Assembly: GCF_008831285.2 (NCBI RefSeq)
Contig: NC_045141.1
Location: 2,668,001 to 2,732,000 of the forward strand
Length of the DNA stretch: 64,000 bases
Origin: Nymphaea colorata
Taxonomy: Eukaryota > Streptophyta > Magnoliopsida > Nymphaeales > Nymphaeaceae
Direction: 5' to 3'
The notes below the pieces were generated by a model. That model saw nothing but the letters and a program-made list of their open reading frames with translations. It was not told where the DNA came from and did no database searches. Position numbers and translations under genes: made by a program. Positions 1 to 11,792 of this stretch are shown here, piece by piece; within the stretch, counting starts at the first letter, position 1, and each line of letters starts with the position of its first letter.

Positions 1-2494
1 AATCACATGCTAGGCATGCTTAAACATCTCATTTGCACTCATAAACACATCATTCACACGCACATCAATCTCATACATTCAATCATTTACATTACATTTT
101 CATTAACTTTAGTGAATTAGCAGTTCCTGTGGGTGCAACACAAGCACGTGCATACCATGGGCGGCCTATAGCCGAGAGACAACCCCCGTGATGGCCCATA
201 ACAGTATGGATCCATTTCATCCGCTGCAGCGGTAGAGCACTCATCCATGGATGTGTGAAGTCCAATGAGAGATACTCAGCCTTCCGTAGGACACCCAGGT
301 TGGGAAGGCGGGAGCCCAACGCTCCAAGCACAACACACAACAGTACCCTGGGGCCTTGCACCGCCTGCGCTCCGACAGGCGAGACCAGTGGCGAGAACGG
401 GACGTCTCCCAAACACACAGCCACATCCCACTACATCCCACTGGCCTCTCATCTCTTAATCATTCATTATTATCATTAGAAGAATGTATTCACAGATTGA
501 CTGGCTAGCTCATGAGGTTGGTACACTTCACGAGTGCACCCACACCTCCAAATGCCTCCACACGAGGTCTACTCATAACACTAACAGTCATAACTAACCG
601 TCATACACTAGGGGTACAATTACCCTCCAATCCATTCATTTGCATTATTGCCCACGACAATGTATATGCAACAAAATACACATTCATGTCAATTATCGCA
701 TCAATCACATCTTTGAAAACTTAGCCAAACCACAGAGAGTAGTCTCGATCTGCGATTGGCTCATAGTTGTCCTATGCAGTTATCATTCTATGATGCTATC
801 TAATGCACAATTGGGGTCGAGGAGACACTCGACTCGATACCCCGCCTCATCTGTCCTAAACAGTTATCAATTCTAGCATGCACATGCAAATGCGTCATTT
901 TCAAAACAAACTACTAATAGCCTTTCAAAACAGTTCATGTTATATATCCAAGCATACATATACTCATTCACGAAACAATCAATCAATTCACATCACAATC
1001 CTAGGATCCCGTGATCCTAGGAGCACACAATCACACATTTGCCCAAGCATGGATTTGCTTGGAATGTCGCCATACCTGTGGCGCGCTCACAAAACTCTTC
1101 AAAATTCCTCGAGCTTCGAACTCAAGGTCGACGGGACGAGCCCGGTGTACCTGCAGACATAAACAAAAGGTAAGATTCCTACTACATACCTCGACAATTC
1201 AAACAAATACAAAACATAATTATTGAGGCACGTGTCACCGCCTCAAGAGGGTGTCGACGGGTAGTGTCGTCCTACAAGCTCTCCAAAAGACCTCCTCCTT
1301 ACATCTCGACGTTGCCACCAACATCAAGTCCTAAAGTCATCAATCCATCCATCACTAATGCCTTTCTCGCAACTTTCTTTAATCAAGGCGTCAACCCCGA
1401 AGGCACCTCCAACTTACGTACACTTTCTTTATTTAATTCCAAGACGCACCCGTTCACAAAAACGTGTGCTACAAGCTCACTAAAACAGTCTTAAATCTTC
1501 CTCACAACCACACAATCTCTACCATGCTTCCCTATTACCTCGAAAATCAATATCATGCTTAAATGATCATTATAGGCATTAATCAACGTTTTTGAACATA
1601 ATCCTAGACTTTCCCCCAAAAACAAAATCGCTAACATGAGTCCCAAAACACCAATTCTAAGCCCTAGCATGCTCAAACAATAATTATACTAGCTCTAATA
1701 GGTAATATTCAATAATTTGAGCTTAATTAGGCCTTGCTCACCCCAATCTAAGCGTCCAAACTGCTGCAACCCTTCTAGCAGCCACTTCACGCGTCCGGTC
1801 AAGTGCCAATGCCCAAGATTGCTTGCTGCCGCTCCTCACCACACGCCCTACATGCTGGTAAGAGAGGAAAAAGCGTCCCCAGCTGCAATCCGACCCAAAA
1901 AGCCATAAATGAGTCAACAATCGTCCAAATGAAGTTCAAAACAGAATCTGTCATTAGGAGAGACCCACGGTAGTAGTGGGAAAAGCTGAAATGAAAGAGA
2001 GAAAGGGGCGCTGATAGAGAGGGGAGACAACGAGAGAGGGAGGGTTTGGATAAAAAGGGGTAAAACGGCAGAGGGAAGGGGAAATCAAGCGGGGCAATGG
2101 AAGAGATGGTGAAGAGGAGACGGACGGGATGAGGAGGGGGCTTTAGCAGAGAGGGAGAGGAAGAAAACGTGCGGCAGGGGGGTGCTGTCGAAGGAGGGAG
2201 AGGCTGCGTGGGAGGGAGGAGAAGAAGCAGATAGAGAGGGCGAGAGAGAGAGAGCTTACCACGCTGCCGCCGTCGCCACCGCCGCCGTTGTCGTCGCCGT
2301 CGCCGCTGCTCCACCCACCGTCCTCGATCTTCACTGTGTTGGTCGTAGCAGGCGAAGAGGGGGAAATGACGGAGAATAGGGGAAACAAGGAAGGGGAGAT
2401 GGGTTGCAGCGTCGGGGCCCCCTTATGCGAGTGGGGCTCGGGTCCGGGTCTGGACCCTGACCCGACCCGCTCTGCCAAAATAACAAACGTTACA
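1..2494. repeat. Long LTR copy 1, 5' end outside the window
   Basis: This sequence matches the inner and 3' part of the complete solo LTR at 17520-20500 almost throughout. The match begins around the stretch corresponding to 18030 and ends in the same TTACA-type terminus at 2494. It has the same order of blocks: a CA-rich 5' half, a GA-rich tract (about 1990-2260), a GCC-repeat block (about 2262-2320) and a GGGTCCGGGTCTGGACCC-like palindromic block (about 2440-2470). No coding capacity is seen. The roughly 3 kb family length suggests a Ty3/gypsy-type LTR, but no internal domain is present to prove it. The next base after the terminus resumes in the middle of a second copy, which suggests that this LTR was inserted into that one. 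Confidence 0.7.
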
Positions 2495-4845
2495 ACTCAT
2501 CCATGGATGTGTGAATTCCAAGGAGAGATACTCAGCCTTCCCTAAGACACCTAGGTTGGGAAGGCGGGAGCCCAACGCTCCAAGCACAACACACAACAGT
2601 ACCCTGGGGCCTTGCACCACCTGCGCTCCGAACAGGCGAGACCAGTGGCGAAAGCGGGACGTCTCCCAAACACATTGCCACAACCCACTGGCCTCTCATC
2701 TCTTATTATTTCTTATTTAACATTTTAAAAACACAATCACAAGATGACCAGCTAGCTCATGAGGTTGGTTCACTCCACGAGTGCACCCATACCTCCAAAT
2801 GCCTCCACACGAGGGCTACATATATAATTAACATTCTTAGCTAGCCGTCATAGCAATACATGTACAACTACCCTTCAATTCCATTCATTGTATCATGCCC
2901 AAGGCAAAACATACGAAAACATTACAACGTTCACATCACTTATCACATCAATCATATCTTCCAAAACTTAGCCAAACCACAGAGAGTAGTCTCGATCCGT
3001 GATTGGCTCGTAGCTGTCCTATGCAGTTATCATTCTAGGATGTTTTCTAATGCACAGTTGGGGTCAAGGAGACACTCGACTCGATACCCCACCTCATCTG
3101 TCCTAAGCAGTTATCAATTCTAGCATGCACATGCAATTACGTAGTAATTTTCAAAACAAAACTTATCACATAAACATTCAATTCTCATGTATACAATCAT
3201 TCAATCACATCATGGTCATAGGATCCAATGATCCTCAAAACACACAGTCTAGTTGGCCCCAGGCCGGGATTTGCCTGGAATGCCATCATACCTGTCGCAC
3301 GTCGCCAAGATATCCAAAATGCCTCAAGCTACAACCTAGTCACTCAAGGTCTACTAGACGTGCCCGGCGTACCTGCAAACACAATGAAAAGGTAAGTTCT
3401 ACACTCGCTTCGCTATACAATTCATACAAGTGTAAAAATATAATCGTTGAGGCATGTCATTGCCTCAAAAGGGTGTCGACGAGTAGTATCGACTCACAAA
3501 ACCCTCCAATAGGCCTCTTTCCAATCCTTTGAGGTTGTGACCAACCATCTAAACTCAAAGTTTTGATCAATCCATCACTAACACACTTCTCAATAGCTTT
3601 TTCTAGTTGAGGTGCCTACCCAAAAATACACCCAACTTGCATGCTCTTCTCCAACTGACAAAGAAATACGCCCATCGCAATATTATGAACCGCAAGTTGT
3701 AGTAACAGTCCTATATCTTCTCAACCACGTCCAACCTCTACCATGTTTTCCAATAACTTCAAAAATCAACAACTCATGGTAAAGAGGTAGATATGCACAT
3801 GGATTCTTGTTCTTCTCACAAATAGTCATAAACTTCCTCCAAAATAGCAACATCGCTAAAAAGCTACCCAAAACATCAAATCATGAGTCTAGCATGCTTA
3901 AACAATAACTATACATGCTCTAATAAATATTACTCAACAATCTAAGCTCGATTAGGTCTTGCTCACCCCAATGCAAGAGCCCAAACTGCTGCGATGCTTC
4001 CGGCAGCCACCTCACGAGTCCGAGTGATCTCTAAGCGGCTAAAATCCTTCAATGCCGCCACCACCAAGGCCTTCAAGTCGCTGTTATGAAAGGGGAGACC
4101 AGTCCCCTAAGTTGAAATCCGATCAAACAATCGTAAATAGGGTGAGATTTAGTGAAAAAGAGGTCAAAAGAAGGGTCTGTCGTTTGAGTAGGACCTCCTG
4201 TAGTTGCGAGGGAGGAGGCTAAAGTCAAATGAGAGAAAGAGGGCACGAGAGGATGGGAGTGGGGCTGCACACGTGAGGGAGACGGTGAGAGAGGAGAAAC
4301 CCAGTGTTCGGGTAAGGGAGAGAGAGACCGCATGAGCAGGAGAGGGGAAACGTGGCAGGAGAGAGAGAACGTGGGCAGAGAGGGTTCAAAAAGAGAGGAG
4401 AGACAGACGGGGAGGGTGAGAAGGCGTGAGAGAGGCGGAAGAGGGATAGCACGGCGAGGGAAAATGGGGGAGATGGTGAGGAGGAGACAAATGAGACGAG
4501 GAGGGAGCTCGAGAAGAGAGGGAGGGAAAGAAAACGTGTGGCAGGGGAAGGCGTTGATAGAGGGAGGAGGAGAAGAAGGAAGAGGAAGGAGGTGGCGGAG
4601 AGAAGTCTGAAGCATCACCTGACCGCCACTGCCACAGCTCTCGTCGTTGCCCTGCACCAATCCTCCGTCTTCTCCTTCTTCTACGCGCTGGCACGAGAGG
4701 CAACAAGGGGACTGAGAGGAAGACGAGGGAGACGAGGGAAAGGCGAGGGAGAAGAGCCCTCGGGTCGGGCTCCTTCACGCCAAAGGGTTCGGGTCCGGAT
4801 CTGGACCCGCTCCAACTCCACTTGCGAGAAATCAAAAGCGTTACA
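2495..4845. repeat. Long LTR copy 2, 3' portion
   Basis: This sequence starts abruptly inside the LTR, at the position equivalent to about 18234 of the complete copy (ACTCATCCATGG), and runs to a GCGTTACA terminus at 4845. It is more diverged from the other two copies than they are from each other, so it is probably older. It again carries a GA-rich tract (4400-4600) and a GGTCCGGATCTGGACCC block near the 3' end (about 4785-4811). The simplest reading is that copy 1 is inserted into copy 2 at an ACTCA target. The 5' half of copy 2 would then lie left of the window. Confidence 0.65.
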
Positions 4846-6571
4846 TGTTCACTGTTTTCAAATGTGGCAGTTTCATGTTGGCTAAAATTGTATCTTTTTC
4901 TCTTAATTCTGGAGAACACTTCCTATTTGTAGAGCAATTGACCTAGTCTGGAGTGGAAGACTAGAAAAGCTAGACATTGAAAATTGACATTAATATGGCT
5001 GGTGGTACACTGTGCCAAACTTTTCCAAATGTTATATGGATGTGAATATGTATTCAAGGGAACTGCTGTTTTCACTAAGTTCCTTTATTATATAAATGGG
5101 TGTAGAATTTATAGAAAGAGTATCCATGTGAAGTTGCCTCTCAATCTTTGGCTTAAGGAAATTTAGGACAATAGAAACGGCCCAGCTTATCAGTTAAGCT
5201 TGTAGACAACTTTGAGCTCCAGGCTTCAGGCGTGAAACTTGGATGCCTCTTGGAAGTCTATTCATAGGGGTCCTTCAACTTAAGCCCATGTCCCCATATG
5301 TAGTTGTGAAGTTACATACACACAGATGGGAAAAAAGGCATGTCTTGTGTTCTTTTGAGTGTGTCCATATGCTGCAAGTATATGTCAATCAGTGAATTAG
5401 CTTACACTAAAAAATAATAAAGCATGAACTAGCTTGCCTACTCTAATTTCTATTGTGAAATAAGTATCAACTGGGTTTAGCAAAAAAAATACATCTACAT
5501 TGATGCTCTACTTCTACTTAAGTCAATTGCAAAAAGTAGCTTGTGGCTGGTAGATGTAAGATTGCAGTCATTTTTATTAAGCATACTGTTCTGGTTAAAT
5601 GTCATCATTTAGTGGAATAATCAGCTTGTGCCATTCTTTACGGTAAGATGCTATTTATTTCAAAAGAGTCTTCCTAATCAATGCATAGCATTTAGAAATT
5701 TAAAGATCGTGTCAGAATCCGTCTTGAACAGAAAACAAAGAAAAACAATGAGAGAATAGTTCTTTTAGTTAGTAAGTGACTTTTAGTTGAAACACAGGAG
5801 TTCTTTTAGTTGCATCCATGTGTCCTGTCTCTGGCTTATGCAAAAATTGGGACACTTGATTCACAATATAAACAATATCCGGTCCATTAGAGTAAGATGC
5901 TTTAGTGTATGTGTGCCTGCCAAACTCTGATACCTGGTGAGCTCATGATACAGATCTCCATCTTTAAAGGTTGTGCTTGTGTTTGATCACATTAGATATG
6001 GCTAGTGGCTTGCAGTTTGACATTCCTTCTTTACTTAGTATGTGCTTGTGTAAAGAGGGGTAACTCTTCTTCCTTTCTGTCTACCTTTATATTTGTATAT
6101 GTTTGCATTTGGATCTGGGTTTAAACCCAATCCGGCCTGTGATTTATTGTGCACAATGGCAGGCTTGTTATTTTTTGTACACCATCATATCCTCTTTAGT
6201 TAATCTAAATGATTGCACATATTTAATGAAGGTTAGAACATGTATAAGATCTTTGTGACTACGGCCATACCTTTGAAAGAATCCATTTGCTCTCTGTCGT
6301 CTCCTCTTCTTCACATGGATGAATCTGGACATTGAATTCTAACATGTTATTAGATCGGTGTTAGAATTGGAGCAGTTTGCCACTGGAGTGAACTGGAGAT
6401 CTCTCGTCTGCTGCAATGGGGTTTTCTGGTTATCATTCTTCCTTCTATCAGTTTTACTAGTTTGCCTTCTTCCTCTATGATCTCCTCTTACTTTCTGCCG
6501 ATAATGTCAATTTATTCTGCCTTCTTCCAGATCTTTCTCATCCTTAAAGGCATCAGTCTCTGAAACCCTAA
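4846..6571. other. Non-coding stretch with no recognised element
   Basis: No convincing gene is seen. Short open frames such as 4984-5166 (+) lack family similarity overall. One segment, at about 5120-5155 in the + frame, reads SIHVKLPLNLW. It loosely resembles the part of plant DUF4091 proteins that precedes the first exon found here, but the frame then diverges and stops. A short palindromic GGGTTTAAACCC lies near 6119. The stretch is probably intron or upstream sequence of the host gene. Confidence 0.4.
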
Positions 6572-6832
6572 GAGGGCATTTCATTACTTCAGATTTGAAA
6601 TCCATGGATTGCTATGGATATATGTGTTATGCTTCTGCTGTTCTAGCAAAAGATCCACAGTAAAACCCATGGTTCATCAAACTTAGGATCTTAGGCCGGA
6701 CCTAAGATCCACACTTGAAATCCTTCTTTTGGCTTTTTGCCTTGAGAAAAGGGTTAAGACCGGAGGGAGGTGGGTCTGATTTTAAACCCACAGTTCTAAA
6801 ATCCTTAAGATGGGAGGCAATCAAACGCCTCC
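6572..6832. mobile_element. Tourist-like MITE (PIF/Harbinger type)
   Basis: This 261-bp element is flanked by TAA on both sides (6569-6571 and 6833-6835). That is the trinucleotide target duplication typical of PIF/Harbinger elements. The ends are imperfect inverted repeats, GAGGGCATTTCATTAC on the left against GGAGGCGTTTGATTGC read inward from the right. They fit the general Tourist pattern GGxxxTGTTTGxTT. There is no coding capacity. A 10-bp-arm hairpin sits inside at 6686-6710. Assignment rests on end structure and TSD only. Confidence 0.6.
6686..6710. repeat. Perfect hairpin inside the MITE
   Basis: GGATCTTAGG (6686-6695) and CCTAAGATCC (6701-6710) are exact inverted repeats with a 5-base spacer. 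This is common at the centre of short foldback elements. No function is inferred. Confidence 0.7.
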
Positions 6833-6835
6833 TAA

Positions 6836-7401
6836 TTTGTTAGACATCTTAAATATGAAATTCAGATATACTTTCTGCTGTCTTTGAAACCTAAAATTAC
6901 ACTTTCCGCTGCTGTGTCTGAATTCTCAAACCTACCTCCGAATATTAATCTGAAAAACTTCCTTTTGTTTCCATATTTTCACCTCTCTTTCTTCATTATC
7001 ATCTAATTTTTCCTTGCTAATCGTTCTGTTACTGTTTCTAATTGCCACAAGATATCTTGTTTTTCAATCCTTTGTCTGCAATCTGAATTCAGTCTGGCTA
7101 AAAGAACATACAAGTTTGTCATAGCAATACGATACTGAAAATCAGTCGTCTGAGACTAGAATACTTCTCATGCAGATCTGGAACCGGAGCTTCTATTGTT
7201 CTATATTGTTTAAAGATGTCAGAAATTGATTGATCACATCAGAAAAAGGGAAATCAGGTCCAGTGTTCTTATTTGCCATGATATCTGAATCTGATTGACT
7301 TTTCCAGCTGAATTTCAGCCAAGTATGTCAGCGGGTTGACTCTCTTCCAGAAAGAAGGGGAAAATCACGACAGCCGCCGGCGGAGAAGGGTGGAGATCAC
7401 C
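6836..7401. other. Non-coding, partly copia leader relic
   Basis: No gene was recognised. The last part, just left of the primer-binding-site complement at 7402-7414, should be the internal leader of the antisense family III copia whose LTR follows. It is too short or diverged to carry recognisable gag. Confidence 0.3.
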
Positions 7402-7607
7402 GGCTCTGATACCATGTTACAGCCAGCAGCCTTAGAGAGAGAAACGTTCCTACATTCACTAACCCTAATCTCCATAATAAAGAGATTAGGGTTGAAGAGA
7501 GATTTACAAAGTACATCAACAGAAAATAGAGGAATGTTTAAAGAGACCTCAGAACTATTAAATATTGCAAAGAACCACCTAGAAACATAAACTCTTCTAA
7601 TTCAACA
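7402..7607 (-). mobile_element. Family III copia relic: primer-binding site plus one LTR
   Basis: GGCTCTGATACCA (7402-7414) is the reverse complement of the plant initiator-tRNA-Met primer-binding site. It abuts an LTR at 7415-7607 that reads, on the minus strand, TGTTGAATTAG to TGTAACA. The LTR resembles the 222-bp LTRs at 25495 and 30688, with the same CTCTTTATTATGGAGATT-like core and the same order of blocks. Only the 5' LTR and leader survive; the coding part is gone. The strand is given by the position of the primer-binding site. Confidence 0.7.
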
Positions 7608-8229
7608 GTAACGTATTGCAAACATATCGTAACGTATCATAAAATTAATTTTATGATTAAAAAAATATTAAAAAATCATAAAAAATCATAAAAATCATAA
7701 AAATGGAGAAAAATCCGAACAAGTAAACAGAAAATCAGAAAAAAATCAAGAAAAATGTATTCAATATATATAAAAAAAACACCATAAATAAGGAAGAAAG
7801 TTACATTCATGTATATCAACAACACATTCAAAAATAAGAAATTCAAAATAACATAATAAGCATCCATCACCATTTTAGACTTGAAAATTTTATAGATTAC
7901 ATCACAATTCATAAGTTCAAAACATATAGTTATCATCTTTCATGATTCAACTATAATCATTCATTTTTTTATGAATCCTTAGTGATGTTTGATGAAAATG
8001 GGCAAAATCTCTCCATCTCACATCTCTTGGAATATTTAGAAACAAGGAAAGAGAGAGAGAGAGAGAGAGGAGTGTAGGATTTGAAATATAACGCAAAAAT
8101 ACGTTTTTACGCTAACGATAAAAGAGCGAATCGTGTATCGTTAACGTATCGTATAGGTTTTTAAGACCTATACGATACGTATCGTTCAATACGCGTGCAT
8201 ATCGTACGATACAGGTAATATTGGATTTT
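7608..8229. mobile_element. hAT-like non-autonomous relic (tentative)
   Basis: This is an AT-rich stretch whose two margins are full of GTATCG and CGATAC motifs. These resemble the margins of the hAT element at 52012-63730 (CAGTGTTGTACGTATCG on one side, AT-rich with ACGATACGACTT on the other). A perfect 15-bp-arm inverted repeat lies at 8144-8158 and 8166-8180. No 8-bp target duplication was found, so the ends are uncertain. An antisense copia fragment begins directly at its right side. A (GA)n run lies at about 8050-8069. Confidence 0.35.
8144..8180. repeat. 15-bp-arm perfect inverted repeat
   Basis: ACGTATCGTATAGGT at 8144-8158 is exactly repeated in reverse complement at 8166-8180 across a 7-base spacer. 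It is embedded in a cluster of further CGTATCG copies. Such clusters near hAT ends are usually transposase-binding repeats. That role is inference here. Confidence 0.7.
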
Positions 8230-9870
8230 ATATTTCCATGTATCACTCATTACACTTGAAGTCCTTGATAGAAAAAGTCTTGGTAGAAGTCATCTTAGAC
8301 AATTTTCTAATGTAGTAAAGATCTCCCTTTCTAAGACCTTCCCCAATCAACTTCTCAATTTGATAATTTTGCACCAAACATTTACTTGATGAGAAAATTG
8401 TATCAAAATGAAGATCTAAAATTTGAGATAAGAAAAGTTGCTCAGCCTCAGCCTCTCCCCATTTACGATACAAATGAAGTGATATCTCATTCCTCTTTTT
8501 CGCTGTGAGTTTGGGTACATAACTAACTTTTGGTATGTAAAATTTTTGCTTTTCCCTAATTTCTTTTTCAAAATTTCCAAAAAATTTTAACATTCAAAGA
8601 TGTTCCATCAGCGGTAAGTACACTAGACTACCTTTTTGCTTGTACAAACTTAGTCGAAAAGGATATATTAGGTGTCATATGAAATGATGATCCAGAATCT
8701 AAAAGCCAAGGGACCATACCGGAAGTGGTGGAAGTGGATGCCCTTGTAGCTAGAGCTCTAGAATTTAACTCCTTTATCATAGGTTGAAGAGCCGTCATGA
8801 TTTGGTTCAATGTTGGGAAAATTGTTGCAAGATCGCATCCTTCATTTTGAACATTTGCAACCTTCTTTTGATCAAATGGTCTAGAGTTGCCTTGCCTATT
8901 TTGAGAATATGTTCCTCCTCCTTGATTGAAGTTTCCTCCATAGCTTCGTGGTTGTCTTTCGTTGTTGTTTATCTTAAAGTTTTGGACAATGGGGTCTTCG
9001 GTGACCTGGCTCATGACAAAAATGAAAAGTAATTTTATATTCTCCTTTTGTTTTGATTCTTAAAATGAGGTGGTCTATAAGTTCTAATATTGCTTCCGGG
9101 TCTTGAAGCAGGTAGAAATTTATCTTCTTTTTGAGATACAAGACCACTATCCACCTCTTTTGTCAAACTCATTCTAGTTTCTTCTCCACTTAACTTGGTA
9201 AGAAATTCACGAATGAGTGGAGGAGAGGCTAGAGACGATAAAGCAAACCTTGTTTGCTCAAATTGGGGTCCCTTGAAGAAATTGAAAAAAACTAAGTTCA
9301 TCAACTTCATTTCTTTTAATTTCATAACACTTGCAATCCATTCCAAGCTTGGGGTTGAGTTGTGGCTCAACTCATTCCAAATGCTAGAGATTTTTATAAA
9401 GTAATATCTTACACTTTTCTGTCCTTGTTTGATGTTTTGAGCCTTTTGATCAAAAGATAATTTTGGGTCATATCCTTTTGAGTGAACATGCCTTTAAGAT
9501 ATTCTCATATCTCACTTGTCCTCTCATAGTACATGAGATTTTGAGCAATTCTTGGTTCAATGTTCTGTAAACCATTCTTTAATCTTTGAGTTTTTGGCCT
9601 CCCAATGAACTAGTTTTTTGTAATAGTCACTCATAGCATTTTGTCTTTCTACTCCATCTAATTCTTTCCCAACACCATTTTCAACTTTGTTAACTTGAGA
9701 GAAGGAGGAGTAGTCATACCTCTTGTGAAGCCCCATAGATGTTTCCCTTTGTTGTGCATTTCCATTTGGCCCATAAGTTTAATTGGATCCATGAAGCTTG
9801 TGTGGAGCGACATAGGTTCCGCCTTCAAACGAAATCTTGAAATCTTCTATAAAAGCAATCTTCAAGATTT
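8230..9870 (-). pseudogene. Family II gag-protease remnant
   Basis: Gag pieces are recognisable by comparison with the intact copy: a KLDG-like start near 9820, an ELDGVERQNAM segment (about 9650) and an LTKLSGEETRM segment (9180-9210). A PHFKNQ segment follows near 9060. The zinc knuckle is lost at a frame break near 9035. The protease motif reads WLLDSGSSFHMTP (about 8670-8710), keeping the catalytic Asp. Several stops and frameshifts lie at about 9370-9650 and 8600. It is non-functional. The open pieces are 9035-9370, 8628-9014 and 8243-8593. Confidence 0.75.
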
Positions 9871-10372
9871 TGAATAATAATCTCCAAGAAAGACAAAAAA
9901 AGGTTCTTCTAAAAATTTCACCAAACAGTTGGTGATCTGCAATAGTAATCTTCAGGAAATGATGATTAGTGGCAATGAAGGCTTTTACTTCTTGAAAGAA
10001 CTAAAAAATTCTTCTCAAAATTTCATCAAACAGTTGGTGAGCAGCAATAATAGTTTTGAGAAAATGATGATCAGCTGCAATAAAAGGCTTTTACTCTTTG
10101 AAAGCACAGAATTTTGAAGCCTGAATCTGCTGAAATCAGGCATGCACTTGGAGTGCAGGGAAGAAAACTGCTTATATTCGGCAAAATTGCTGTTTGTATT
10201 TGCCAAAATAGTGAGCAGAAATAATGAACAGATTGTGCACCTGATGATGGCTTGAATCTGATTAGATCTCAGCAACAGCCAGTTTCAGAAATTCTTCAGC
10301 GAACCAGCAGCTCAAATCAGTGCAAGGGCTGCTAAAAATTCTTCAAATAACAGCCCAATGGCTCTGATACCA

Positions 10373-10729
10373 TGAAAAGTAATTATAACAGTCACTTAGG
10401 CACTAAGGCCACAAAAAAAAGAAGACGAAGAATATCTTGTTGAATTATTGAATCTGCTGTAAATTTACAGCTTACAATGAGGAATCAATTGTGCCATATA
10501 TATAGGCAATGACTAATACACTTCTAAAAAAGGCCCAGCAAGCACTAGCCATTGGGCTAGTGCAGAAAGTAAAAAATATAAAAACAAAAATACAAACCTA
10601 ATAACTCAATAACTACAAAAATACAAGAAAACTCCTACATTACAAATGAAATATATATATATATATCCTATAATCATATATGTATTATGTATACATGAGT
10701 ATAGATAATATGTATCTTATTTCTTAACA
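10373..10729 (-). repeat. 5' LTR of truncated family II copia
   Basis: The LTR runs from TGTTAAGAAATAAG to TTACTTTTCA on the minus strand. It contains the GCACTAGCCATTGGGCTAGTGC inverted repeat (near 10535-10562) in the same relative place as the larger hairpin of the intact family II LTR. A run of AT dinucleotides lies at 10651-10664. Confidence 0.75.
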
Positions 10730-11183
10730 CCAGCACCTGCACCCTGAATCTGTATGACATAGTAATCGCTTCAGTATGAGTTTTTTTATTGCATAAATAG
10801 CAAGTGAGGTCAGGTCTTGAATTCTGTTTCTTTGCATTCAAGTTGGGTGCCATGTTCCTGTGAAAAGTATGAGGCATCACCTCCATATTTGTTTGCACTT
10901 GCAAGAACACTACTCATTTGAATTGCTCAAACCAAGAAGCATCACCTCTATGTATGTTTATATATTTCAAGAATGCAACTCTTTGAAATGTTATAAGATA
11001 ACTCTCTGAATTCCTATTTTCTGTTAAAACCTCAAGGTTGAAGCAAATCAGGTTTACATGATTTTAAGAGAAAAAAAATCTGAAAATACCGTTTCTCCCC
11101 TTCTGCTGTTTAGATTAGGTTTCCTTTTACTATTTCAAGATCTGGAATCTGGTGAACTGATCAGATTTGTTGTTTACATCTAG
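10730..11183. other. Intronic or upstream sequence, no gene
   Basis: No coding region is seen. The first 33 bases (CAGCACCTGCACC ... ATGACATAG, ending at about 10763) look like a right end of the CTMTGTSACA transposon family. If so, the truncated copia landed in one of its members. A polypyrimidine stretch and a TAG acceptor immediately precede the first host exon. Confidence 0.4.
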
Positions 11184-11352
11184 GTCTCAGAGACGGTGAT
11201 TGAGGACCGTTTTGGTGTGGAACATGGTAGTGATGACTGGTATGATGCACTAGAGAGACATTTCAAGTGGCTTCTTCAATACAGGATTAGCCCCTTTTTT
11301 TGCAGATGGGGGGAGAACATGCGTATCCTAGCATACACCTGCCCTTGGCCAG
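11184..11352 (+). CDS. DUF4091/GH123-like gene, internal exon (first seen)
   Basis: The exon follows an acceptor (TACATCTAG) and ends at a donor (CCAG|GTATCA), leaving one base of a split Ala codon. It encodes VSETVIEDRFGVEHG, a DWYDALERHFKWLLQYRI segment and a PWP end, all strongly conserved in plant DUF4091 proteins. The start of translation is not here. This exon opens in mid-protein in phase 0, after what in the family is a PSLPAVIG-type segment. No upstream exon was found in 11 kb. It is either in sequence I could not recognise or left of the window. Confidence 0.85.
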
Positions 11353-11620
11353 GTATCATGCTAATTGCTAACAATAGCTGATAGTAACTTGATGAACATT
11401 TATTATTCCATGGAAAATATATACTTAGCTTTTAATGAACATTTAGAATCGATTCTGATTTCTGTTCCTCATATTATGAAAATTGTCTTTTCTATGTCGA
11501 ATGGACATTTGGACATATATAATTTTTAGCTTAAATGTTGAAATGCAAGTCCGACAAATCATTTGTCTGGTTGCTAATTTCATTGAAAAAATATTGATGT
11601 CCTGTTCCATTGGTGTGCAG

Positions 11621-11702
11621 CTGACCATCCAAAATCTGAAGAATACTATTCAGATCCACGATTAGCTGCATATGCAGTACCTTATGCACCTATTCTTTCC
11701 TG
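11621..11702 (+). CDS. DUF4091/GH123-like gene, exon
   Basis: The acceptor is GTGTGCAG|CT and the donor TCCTG|GTTTGT. The two leading bases complete an Ala codon, giving ADHPKSEEYYSDPRLAAYA and then VPYAPILS. This continues the preceding exon exactly as in the family. The exon ends with two bases of a split codon. The 268-bp intron before it is free of transposons. Confidence 0.85.
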
Positions 11703-11792
11703 GTTTGTTATTTCTTGTTCATATTGACATGGTTCCCTGCTTATGAGCATTATTGGATTACTAAGCAGCCTCCCATCCTGGATCTGCAACAG

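Larger units (their letters stand above)
8230..10729 (-). mobile_element. Truncated family II copia (5' LTR, leader, gag, PR, start of INT)
   Basis: Read on the minus strand, the element has a 357-bp LTR (10373-10729, TGTTAAGAAA to CTTTTCA), a tRNA-Met primer-binding site (complement at 10360-10372), a leader of about 490 bp and a decayed gag-protease frame. It stops near the start of integrase at 8230. Protein fragments match the intact element at 53510-58834 segment by segment. Everything downstream (INT core, RT, RNase H and 3' LTR) is missing. The break coincides with the hAT-like relic at 7608-8229. No target duplication can be scored because one end is lost. Confidence 0.8.

Noticed and set aside
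1799-2683. Overlapping long frames rich in Arg, Ser, Pro and Leu on both strands (also at 4073-4919 and 19879-20480)
   Set aside because: They lie in GA-rich and GCC-repeat blocks of the long LTR, differ between the three LTR copies by frame breaks and have no domain.
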